From NCBI GenBank assembly GCA_003162995.1, contig PLUZ01000403.1, positions 1 to 9,416 on the forward strand: a stretch of DNA of 9,416 nucleotides, given 5' to 3'. Position 1 is the stretch's first letter, and each line of letters opens with the position of its first letter. Made by a program: the position numbers and the translations under genes. The notes under the pieces are model-generated. The model did not search any database. It had not been told where the DNA came from and worked only from the letters and a program-made list of their open reading frames with translations. The stretch is from Methylocapsa sp. Its GTDB lineage: Bacteria > Pseudomonadota > Alphaproteobacteria > Rhizobiales > Beijerinckiaceae. Positions 1 through 6,124 of this stretch are shown here, in pieces.

Positions 1-253
1 GTTTTTTGGGCAAAAGGCTAAGATGAGGTCATAAAATTTTCAGGTGTGAGTGCTTGATGACTGGCGTCAGACCCGCGAAAGTCTGAAAGAATTTTTCGAA
101 TCGATAGCTCGCATGACAGCCTATGCCGGCGCATCGGAGAGGACGATCTAACAAGACCATGACGTTAATTCTTCATTCCGGAGCATGAAATGACAGGCGT
201 CTCGGTGAAGCTTTCATTCCAGGCGGCAGGCCTTTTACATTAATGTCATATTC

Positions 254-282
254 TTGAGCGAGTATATTCAAAAGCCGCTAAT
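254..282 (+). promoter_or_regulatory. Possible sigma70-type promoter of the five-gene cluster
   Basis: TTGAGC (254-259) and GCTAAT (277-282) are separated by 17 bp and lie about 50 bp before the first start codon. The -35 box matches TTGACA at four of six positions and the -10 box matches TATAAT at four of six. Alphaproteobacterial promoters are often this degenerate, so the call rests mainly on position. The -10 box overlaps the left arm of the inverted repeat at 274-281, which would suit repression by a protein bound there. No start-site evidence is available. Confidence 0.25.
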
Positions 283-309
283 TTTCTAATTTTACTGGGA
301 CTTAGCGGC
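274..309 (+). promoter_or_regulatory. Perfect 8-bp inverted repeat in the cluster leader
   Basis: GCCGCTAA (274-281) is the exact reverse complement of TTAGCGGC (302-309), separated by 20 nt of mostly A/T-rich sequence. It ends 25 bp before the start codon of the first gene and just upstream of its ribosome-binding site. It could be an operator, because its left arm overlaps the weak -10 box, or an RNA stem-loop in the 5' leader. An operator with arms 28 bp apart, nearly three helical turns, would fit a dimeric regulator contacting one DNA face. I cannot tell these apart from sequence. Confidence 0.4.
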
Positions 310-334
310 AAACCAGGCGGGAGCAATAATAGCA

Positions 335-760
335 ATGGTAGCCACAAAAGCCGATCATGAAGCCCAGAATGGTTCGAACGCGGCCGGACCTGCCGACGCG
401 GCAGCCGATGTCACCGATACAAGTGACGAAACATCCGAGAACCTCGTCGCGACTGTCGCGACAATAGGGGTTGTCGGTGTCGGAGTCGCGGTTTTCGAAG
501 CCGCCCTGCTGCCCGGTGTCGTTTTGGGGGCAGCCGCCGTTCTGGCGCCGAAATTTGTGCCGCAACTTGGCTCCGCCTTGAAACCGCTGTTCAAATCCAC
601 GGTGCGCGGCGCTTATAAAATTACCCAAAAGACACGCGAATTCGTGGCAGAGACACAGGAGCACGTTCAAGACATCGTCGCCGAGGTCGACGCCGAGGTC
701 GACAAGAAGGGTGCTTCTCTGACGGAAGCTGCTCCCGCAGCGGCCCCGGGCGCTAAATGA
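335..760 (+). CDS. DUF5132-like small membrane protein, possible P-type ATPase partner
   Basis: A 141-residue protein in three parts. Residues 1-37 are polar and acidic. Residues 38-77 are hydrophobic and rich in Gly, Ala and Val with a Pro at 60, giving one or two membrane segments. Residues 80-125 form a charged, probably helical tail ending in AEVDAEVD. The stretch from GAAAVLAP to AEVDAE resembles DUF5132 as I remember it. The layout also recalls mycobacterial PacL proteins (DUF1490), which sit in the membrane beside metal-exporting P-type ATPases and help assemble them. That link is analogy only: the metal-binding acidic/His tail of PacL is not visible here. The ATG at 335 follows GGGAG at 11 nt. 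The stop overlaps the next start (ATGA), so the two are probably translationally coupled. The biochemical function is unknown. Confidence 0.8.
   Translation: MVATKADHEAQNGSNAAGPADAAADVTDTSDETSENLVATVATIGVVGVGVAVFEAALLPGVVLGAAAVLAPKFVPQLGSALKPLFKSTVRGAYKITQKTREFVAETQEHVQDIVAEVDAEVDKKGASLTEAAPAAAPGAK
680..703 (+). repeat. Perfect 12-bp tandem duplication inside the DUF5132-like gene
   Basis: GCCGAGGTCGAC occurs twice in a row (680-691 and 692-703), encoding AEVD-AEVD in the charged tail. The identity is at the nucleotide level, which suggests a recent in-frame duplication by slippage. It lengthens the helical tail by about one turn. Confidence 0.85.
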
Positions 761-1479
761 CAACGGCACCATCTTCACCGCCTGCGGCCGGGGCGTCCTC
801 CGCCTCGGCCACGGAGCCGAGGCAAACCGCGCGCATAGCGAATGCGCGCGAAGGGGCGGCGCCCAAATCGGTTGACGCAAAGCGCACCAAAGGTTCGGCG
901 ACAAAATTGAAATTGCACGTGGCCCATCAAGTGCCGGGGCGGGTGCGAATGAAGGTAGCTTCGGCGAAAGGAAATCCCGAACTCTTAAAACAGATCGGCG
1001 AAACTTTCGGCACGATTCCAGGAATCGAGCGCGTCTCGGTCAATCCCGCAACCGGAAGCGTTGTGCTACATTACGATACGGATCGTCACGACGAGTTTCA
1101 TGGGGGGTTGAAACGGCATTATCACTCGGCAGGCATCCAATGTTGCAGTCCCCCCAACACAGAAATAGATGTGCTCGCGAACAAGATCGCGGGTGAAGCA
1201 GATTTTCTTGCTCAAAATTCGCGTAGTGCGAAGGCGGTGGTGGACATCTTCAAGAAATTCGATCGGGAGATCAAGCTTGCCAGCGGCAACATGGTTGATC
1301 TTAAGATTGTGCTCGCCCTTGGAATCATCGGAATTACGGTGTTCGAAGTCGGCGCGAGCGCTGCAACACCGATTTGGCTCACTTTGACGATCTTCACAGT
1401 CAACCATGCCATAGAAATGCATCAACCGTACGGTCAGTCGGCGGCGGTCAGCGCTCCCGTGGTGATTAAGACACGGTGA
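757..1479 (+). CDS. HMA_2-like protein with C-terminal membrane hairpin
   Basis: A 240-residue protein. Residues 1-48 are a low-complexity Ala/Ser/Pro/Thr/Lys linker. Residues 50-125 look like a ferredoxin-fold heavy-metal-associated domain of the HMA_2 type: it begins with H57-QVP-GRVR and has the spacing of strands and helices expected, but no CxxC metal site. A His/Asp/Cys-rich run follows or overlaps its end (H105, H111, H115, H121, H123, C129, C130). Two hydrophobic segments, about 182-200 and 203-220, should form a membrane hairpin. It is probably a partner of the ATPase encoded next, perhaps delivering substrate or setting assembly; that is inferred from operon context. The start at 757 is chosen because it overlaps the preceding stop. 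A later TTG start (907 or 913) would remove the linker and cannot be excluded. Confidence 0.75.
   Translation: MTTAPSSPPAAGASSASATEPRQTARIANAREGAAPKSVDAKRTKGSATKLKLHVAHQVPGRVRMKVASAKGNPELLKQIGETFGTIPGIERVSVNPATGSVVLHYDTDRHDEFHGGLKRHYHSAGIQCCSPPNTEIDVLANKIAGEADFLAQNSRSAKAVVDIFKKFDREIKLASGNMVDLKIVLALGIIGITVFEVGASAATPIWLTLTIFTVNHAIEMHQPYGQSAAVSAPVVIKTR
802..850 (+). other. Two adjacent GC-rich perfect hairpins within the 5' coding region
   Basis: GCCTCGGC (802-809) pairs exactly with GCCGAGGC (816-823) around a 6-nt loop. Four bases later CGCGCGCAT (828-836) pairs exactly with ATGCGCGCG (842-850) around a 5-nt loop. Both lie 45-95 nt after the start codon at 757, in the part encoding the low-complexity linker. 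Neither is followed by a T-run, so simple intrinsic termination is unlikely. They may protect or process the mRNA between the first and second cistron, or slow ribosomes. Confidence 0.6.
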
Positions 1480-1513
1480 TACCCGCTTATATTCGAGTTT
1501 AGGACTGTCGCGC

Positions 1514-3649
1514 ATGCAATTCGCGATTCGCCATTTCATGCGGGGACGGGTGCGTATTTATGCTCCAACGCTCTGTCGCCGGCGAAAGCTGGCGGAAGCC
1601 ACTCTGACATGGTTGCGGAGCCACGACGCCGTCAGGCGCGCACGAATAAACTATGACTGCGCTAGTTTGATTGTCGAATATGAAGTCGCACACGAAGATT
1701 TGCTACGGTTGCTTATCGGCCACCTGCGTCTGATGGATTGGAGTGACCTTCGACGGCTCGTGACACCGGAGCAGGCTGCTGGAGAGCCGCAGCCGCTTGC
1801 GGCGCAAGATCTCATCGCTTCACCGCCGCTTGCGCCAAATCGCTTTCCTTTGATTTGGCCAACAATATCTCTCGTAATGACGTTTAGTCTCAATCCGATT
1901 GTACGCGCGATCAATGCGCCCTTGATGCTTTGGAATGCCTATCCGATCGCACTCCGGGCTTGGCGTATTTGGCGCCGCGAATCCCGCCTGAACGTCGACT
2001 TTCTCGATACCCTCGCAATCACCGCTTCGGTCGCCCAGAACCATCATACCGCTGGAGCCTTGATCACTTGGCTGGTCAAGCTCGGTGATTGGTTTCGCGA
2101 TCTGACGATGGCGGGTTCCAAACGCGCCATTGGCGATTTGCTCGAGTTTCAATCAAAGACGGCCTGGATAAAGATTGATGGTTTGGTGGTCTCGGTTCCG
2201 GCGCGGGCGCTTAAAGTGGGCGACGAGGTCGTCGTCTATCCGGGCGAAGTGATTCCGGTCGATGGCGAGATCCTCGAAGGAACCGCTTCGATTGATCAAA
2301 AGACCATCACGGGAGAAGGACTCCCCGTAACGCGCGGCCGTGGCGAGGCGGTTTTCGCCGCGACTGTTATCCGCGATGGTCAACTCGCCATTAAAGCCAT
2401 GCGCGTGGGCTCGGAAACGACAGCGGGACAGATTGTTCGCCTGATCGATTCCGCCCCGATTGGCGACACCCGTATGCAAAATCATGCGGAGAGACTGGCT
2501 GACCGTCTGGTCGTCCCGACGCTCGCGCTGGCAACTGGCGCTGCTTTTCTCTCAAGAGATTTCAACCGCTTTCTTTCCTTGGTGATCGTCGACTACGGCA
2601 CTGGCATTCGTGTCGCGGCACCAACCGCCATGTTGGCTTCGATGACCCACGCGGCCAAGGCCGGCATCATCGCAAAGAGCGGCCGCCATATGGAGCGTCT
2701 CGCCGAAGTCGACACAATCATCTTCGACAAGACGGGAACGTTGACCCAAGGCGTACCTGCCATCATCGATCTCATCAACTATCAAGATCACATGACCCCA
2801 GGACATTTGTTGGGTCTCGCCGCAGCAGCAGAAAGCCGTCTTCAACATCCAGTCGCCGAAGCCTTGCGCGCCAGGGCCAAGGAATTGCAGGTCAACTTAC
2901 CTGTTTGCGATGAGACACAATACCAAATTGGCCTTGGTGTCGAAGGGCAAGTGAACGGCTATTACATGCACGTCGGCAACGAACGCTTCATGCGGCAGAG
3001 TAACATTTGGATCGGCCAAACGACCACAGACCGAGCCAACCTCGACGAACAGGGTTATTCTTGCCTCTATATAGCGGTCGATGGAAAAATGGCTGGATTC
3101 CCCTATGCCGACCAGATCAGACCTGAAAGCCCATCCGTGATCCAACGACTGAAAGAAATGGGAATCAGGAACACCATCATGCTGACCGGTGACAACCCCG
3201 TCGTCGCACGCGCGGTTGCAGAGCGTCTCGGTCTCACGCACCACTACGCGGACATGCTGCCAGTCGACAAGGCGGAGGTCATTCAAAAGCTTCAGCGGGA
3301 AGGCAAAGTCGTCGCAATGGTTGGCGATGGAATCAACGATTCGCCGGCCTTGAGTTTTGCGGACGTGGGCATCGCCATGAAACATGGCGCGGAGGTGACG
3401 CACGAGTCCGCAGATGTTGTATTGATGGAAGACTCGCTCTGGAAGCTGGTCAAAGCTGTCGAAATCTCACGTGACTCAGTGACTCTTATCAAACAGAATT
3501 ATGCGATCGTGGCGGGCATGAATACAATCGCGCTCGCATTGGTTCTTCCAGGAGGGTTGATCAGCCCTTCGGTTACCGCGCTGATCAGCAATGGCTCAGC
3601 CATTGTCGCGAGTCTCAATGGCATGCGCCCTCTTTTACGCTCCAGATGA
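1514..3649 (+). CDS. P1B-like P-type ATPase lacking the CPC metal motif
   Basis: A 711-residue ion-pumping ATPase, in the usual P1B length range. Residues 1-80 form an HMA-like domain starting H7-FMR-GRVR, without CxxC. Membrane segments lie near 111-130, 134-152, 163-175, 179-197, a pair around 335-375, and a pair around 655-700, giving the eight expected. The catalytic motifs are intact: TGE (266-268), D405-KTGT as the phosphorylated aspartate, H445-P446, TGDN (558-561) and GDGINDS (604-610). The metal site is not standard: where P1B pumps have CPC/SPC before ALGLATP, this protein reads D360-YGTGIRVAAPTA, so YGT replaces CPC. The last helix carries S692-NGS, and a His pair (177-178) sits near the second membrane pair. 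It should be an active pump, but its substrate cannot be assigned. AGGA at 1501-1504 supports the start. Confidence 0.9.
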   Translation: MQFAIRHFMRGRVRIYAPTLCRRRKLAEATLTWLRSHDAVRRARINYDCASLIVEYEVAHEDLLRLLIGHLRLMDWSDLRRLVTPEQAAGEPQPLAAQDLIASPPLAPNRFPLIWPTISLVMTFSLNPIVRAINAPLMLWNAYPIALRAWRIWRRESRLNVDFLDTLAITASVAQNHHTAGALITWLVKLGDWFRDLTMAGSKRAIGDLLEFQSKTAWIKIDGLVVSVPARALKVGDEVVVYPGEVIPVDGEILEGTASIDQKTITGEGLPVTRGRGEAVFAATVIRDGQLAIKAMRVGSETTAGQIVRLIDSAPIGDTRMQNHAERLADRLVVPTLALATGAAFLSRDFNRFLSLVIVDYGTGIRVAAPTAMLASMTHAAKAGIIAKSGRHMERLAEVDTIIFDKTGTLTQGVPAIIDLINYQDHMTPGHLLGLAAAAESRLQHPVAEALRARAKELQVNLPVCDETQYQIGLGVEGQVNGYYMHVGNERFMRQSNIWIGQTTTDRANLDEQGYSCLYIAVDGKMAGFPYADQIRPESPSVIQRLKEMGIRNTIMLTGDNPVVARAVAERLGLTHHYADMLPVDKAEVIQKLQREGKVVAMVGDGINDSPALSFADVGIAMKHGAEVTHESADVVLMEDSLWKLVKAVEISRDSVTLIKQNYAIVAGMNTIALALVLPGGLISPSVTALISNGSAIVASLNGMRPLLRSR

Positions 3650-4482
3650 AACCGCCCGCTCCAGAGCAGACTCTCGCGCCTGCGCATCTTGAGGCGCTTC
3701 GGCGAGCGCTCTTATTGTTGGAACGAACGAGCTTCGCCACGCAGCTCTCGGAATATGCCGGACGGCCAGCAAACTACGTCTTGCGAAAGATGCCGAAGAC
3801 GATAAACGATCGGCTGAACCACATTGCGGAGATCGCCATTTTGAAAAGTCTCGATGTGGCGATCAAGTCCATTAAGCCGGCATCGAAGCGGCCTCCAGCG
3901 ACAAAACTTTCATCGCTGTTGGCTGGGATAAGTGGTGGCGTTGGGGGCTTTCTCGGCGCCGCGGCGCTTCCGGTCGAACTTCCCTTGACGACGATAGTTA
4001 TGTTGCGCGCCATCGCCGACATCGCCCGTCATCACGGCGAAAATCTGTCAACGATCGAGGGACGTCTTGCCTGCGTCGAGGTGTTCGCGCTCGGCGATCG
4101 TGGATCGAACGAGAGAATGAACCTCGGCTATTACGCATCACGGGCGCTGTTGAGCAAATTCACGAAAGACGCTTCTACTTTCCTGACCCAACGCGGAGTT
4201 GCGACCGCATCCACTCCGCTTGTCGGCGGTTTCGTTTCTGAAGTTGCTTCGAGATTTGGCGCCGTCGTCTCCGAGAGAGCAGCGGCCGGCGCGATTCCGG
4301 TTATCGGCGCGCTCGGCGGTGCGACGGTCAATCTCATTTTTATGAATCACTTCCAGAGAATCGCCCGTGGGCACTTCATGGTTCGGCGGCTCGAACGTCT
4401 TTACGGAACCGAGGTCGTGCAATGGCACTATATGCATCTCGCGAAGCAACAGGCGAAGTCCGCTGCGCGAACTGGTGAATAG
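3646..4482 (+). CDS. EcsC-family protein
   Basis: A 278-residue protein matching the EcsC family, named after the gene beside the ecsAB ABC transporter in Bacillus subtilis. The family's molecular function is not known. Visible features are a charged helical N-terminus (1-85), a Gly/Ala-rich hydrophobic stretch (92-108) followed by ELP (111-113), the segment CVEVFALG (143-150), and a second Gly/Ala-rich stretch (190-232) before a basic C-terminus. I would expect membrane association through the two glycine-rich stretches, with no signal peptide. The start codon overlaps the ATPase stop as ATGA, so translation of the two is probably coupled and the amounts matched. This argues for a role tied to the pump or to the membrane where it sits. 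The family call is fairly secure and the role is open. Confidence 0.85.
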   Translation: MKPPAPEQTLAPAHLEALRRALLLLERTSFATQLSEYAGRPANYVLRKMPKTINDRLNHIAEIAILKSLDVAIKSIKPASKRPPATKLSSLLAGISGGVGGFLGAAALPVELPLTTIVMLRAIADIARHHGENLSTIEGRLACVEVFALGDRGSNERMNLGYYASRALLSKFTKDASTFLTQRGVATASTPLVGGFVSEVASRFGAVVSERAAAGAIPVIGALGGATVNLIFMNHFQRIARGHFMVRRLERLYGTEVVQWHYMHLAKQQAKSAARTGE

Positions 4483-4502
4483 GCGGAGAAAAAGGCAACC
4501 CG

Positions 4503-5780
4503 ATGCTCGAGCCTGGACGGCGCGGTTTGTCGAGATGGCGGAAACCGGAAGATCGCCTTGCCGAACTGAAGCGAATGCGCGCCATAGCCACGCTGCTTCT
4601 TGTGACTATGACGGTCGTATTCATCCTGACGACCATTATGAAAAGCGATCAAGTTTGGATACCCTATGTGCGGGCTTTCGCCGAGGCGGCGATGGTCGGC
4701 GCGTGCGCCGACTGGTTCGCGGTTGTGGCGCTGTTTCGGCGGCCCTTCGGCCTGCCAATTCCTCATACCGCCATCGTTCCGGCAAATCAGCAACGGATTG
4801 GCGAGTCGCTAGGCCGCTTCATCACGAACAATTTTCTGACACGGAAAGCGATCAGCCGGCAGCTCGCCGAAATCGACATCGCCGGTTCGGTTGCACGCTG
4901 GCTGGGCGATCCGGTCAATGCCCGGAAGCTTGCCGCTTACGGTGGCCGTTTCCTTCCGGAAATACTCAAGAAAGTGCCGCGGCTTCGCCTAGGTGAATTC
5001 GTTGGATCCCTATCCCGGCGTGGCGTGGACGCTATCCCAGCGGCACTTCTCGCCTCACGCGGTCTAGAGACGCTCTGGGCACAAGGCCAAACACAAGCAT
5101 TGTTGGACAGCGCGATCGAACATGGGCGAACTTGGTTGGCGAGCCACGAGGATTTTATTCAGCAGAAGGTCATGGAAAAGTCTTCGCGCTGGGTGCCGAA
5201 ATGGCTCGACGCGATGCTCGCCAAAAGAATTATGACGGGTCTGCTCGCGACCATCGAGGAGATGCGCAATCCAAATCATCCTTGGCGAATTGAATTGAAA
5301 AAGGCGATCGAGAAAGTGATCGTGGACCTCGCGACCGACCCGGACATGATAGCCCGGGGCGAAGCATTGAAAGCGCAATGGTTTGCTCATCCCACTTTCC
5401 TTGCCCAGATCGAATTTTTGTGGACGAGAATAGAGGAAAGCCTTTATTCCGATCACCCGGGTCAGGCCGAAACAATCGCCGCCGCAATCGAAACGGCGTT
5501 GCTCGGCCTCGCCAAATGGCTGGATGAAGAACAAACTCTTCTTGAGATGGCCAATCGTCGCGTCCGGCTGATGCTCTTGCGTCTGTTTCTTCATCGGCGC
5601 GTTGAAATCGGATCCTACATCGCCCGAGTCGTGGAAACCTGGGATGCCTCAACGCTCGTCAGCAAGCTGGAACTCCAGGTTGGAAAAGATCTTCAATATG
5701 TTCGCATCAATGGAACCTTGGTCGGCGGGCTCGTCGGACTTTCTATTTTCGCCGCAACAAGGTGGTTCGAATCGCTTTAG
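4503..5780 (+). CDS. DUF445 (YjiN-like) membrane protein
   Basis: A 425-residue protein, close in length to E. coli YjiN of the same family. A basic N-terminus (1-27) is followed by a membrane helix (27-46) and a second hydrophobic stretch (58-78) with the conserved-looking run ADWFAVVALFRRPFGLPIP (69-87). A long, mainly helical, charged region (95-400) then leads to a C-terminal membrane anchor beginning INGTLVGGLVGLSIF. Both ends are thus in the membrane with a large soluble middle, as is typical of DUF445. No activity is established for the family. It starts 20 bp after the EcsC stop, with AAGG about 8 nt before the ATG, and is the last gene of the cluster. It might act in membrane organisation around the pump, but that is only context. 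Confidence 0.85.
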   Translation: MLEPGRRGLSRWRKPEDRLAELKRMRAIATLLLVTMTVVFILTTIMKSDQVWIPYVRAFAEAAMVGACADWFAVVALFRRPFGLPIPHTAIVPANQQRIGESLGRFITNNFLTRKAISRQLAEIDIAGSVARWLGDPVNARKLAAYGGRFLPEILKKVPRLRLGEFVGSLSRRGVDAIPAALLASRGLETLWAQGQTQALLDSAIEHGRTWLASHEDFIQQKVMEKSSRWVPKWLDAMLAKRIMTGLLATIEEMRNPNHPWRIELKKAIEKVIVDLATDPDMIARGEALKAQWFAHPTFLAQIEFLWTRIEESLYSDHPGQAETIAAAIETALLGLAKWLDEEQTLLEMANRRVRLMLLRLFLHRRVEIGSYIARVVETWDASTLVSKLELQVGKDLQYVRINGTLVGGLVGLSIFAATRWFESL

Positions 5781-6124
5781 ATGAATTTAGCTTGTTGGGC
5801 ATTGACACATTCGCCAGCAACCGGCAACCAAATGCGCTAGAGCTTGTTCCGAAAAAGTTGACCGGCTTTTTCGAGTCCGACATGTTCCAACTCTTTGAAT
5901 CTGAGCGATTCCTTATCGATCAGACGAGTCCATCTGGTGGGCAAGCGCTCTAGAGCATGATCCCAAAAAGTTGCAGGCTTCTTGGATAAGATCATGTGAT
6001 AAAATAAAGACATGGAGACCATGAGCGCTTCCCTTTGAAGCGATCATAGTCTAGGCCGGATCATGCAGCCTATCTCGTATTTCCGCTACCACTTTCTGCT
6101 CGAGATCATCAAAATGGAGAGCCG
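5781..6124. other. Intergenic region between the cluster and pyrH
   Basis: No gene is supported in these 344 bases; an open frame at 5762-5953 has no recognisable protein character. The region holds a two-copy palindromic repeat (5834-6010) and then about 115 bases leading into pyrH. In the latter, CGCTTC (6026-6031) pairs with GAAGCG (6037-6042) around a 5-nt loop. TGATAAAAT (5997-6005) looks like an extended -10 element but lacks a convincing -35. The pyrH promoter is probably here, because the upstream cluster ends 344 bp away. I see no clear intrinsic terminator with a T-run. Confidence 0.6.
5834..6010. repeat. Two diverged copies of a palindromic intergenic repeat
   Basis: Copy 1 begins GCGCTAGAGC at 5834 and copy 2 begins GCGCTCTAGAGC at 5945, and they align over about 50 bases around a shared AAAAAGTTG core. 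Copy 1 contains CGAAAAAG (5850-5857) pairing with CTTTTTCG (5866-5873). Copy 2 contains CATGATC (5956-5962) pairing with GATCATG (5990-5996), with CCAA/TTGG (5963-5966, 5982-5985) extending the stem imperfectly. The border GCTCTAGAGC (5947-5956) is itself a palindrome. From memory, such CATGATC...GATCATG elements are abundant between genes in Rhizobiales. The RNA could fold into two hairpins and act in termination or transcript stability. Confidence 0.6.

Larger units (their letters stand above)
1..334. other. Non-coding leader region upstream of the five-gene cluster
   Basis: This stretch is visibly richer in A/T than the genes that follow, and I see no recognisable gene in it. Short open frames exist, for example 33 codons from a GTG at position 50 and 43 codons on the other strand at 160-29, but neither resembles a known protein and they overlap antisense. 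The last 100 bases hold the plausible control region of the cluster: a 10-bp palindrome ACATTAATGT (237-246), a weak sigma70-like pair (TTGAGC at 254-259, GCTAAT at 277-282), and an 8-bp inverted repeat (274-281 with 302-309). The Shine-Dalgarno-like GGGAG of the first gene lies at 319-323. The upstream neighbour is outside the window. Confidence 0.6.

Noticed and set aside
50..151. Short + strand frame of 33 codons from a GTG, with an amphipathic look
   Set aside because: It is too short, has a weak ribosome site and no recognisable family, and is fully overlapped by an equally plausible antisense frame. I could not support it as a gene.
29..160. Minus-strand frame of 43 codons in the leader region
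   Set aside because: There is no similarity I recognise and no ribosome-binding site of note. It is antisense to another short frame and open by chance in a region with few stops.
4367..4996. 209-codon + strand frame overlapping the EcsC and DUF445 genes
   Set aside because: Its translation is rich in Arg, Ser and Pro as expected for an out-of-frame reading, and both genes it overlaps have clear family features.
5850..5873. Hairpin CGAAAAAG/CTTTTTCG as an intrinsic terminator of the cluster
   Set aside because: The stem is A/T-rich and the T-run lies inside the stem rather than after it. I keep it as part of the repeat, not as a called terminator.
5762..5953. 63-codon frame across the cluster end and the repeat
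   Set aside because: It starts inside the DUF445 gene in another frame and runs through repeat sequence, with no protein-like character.
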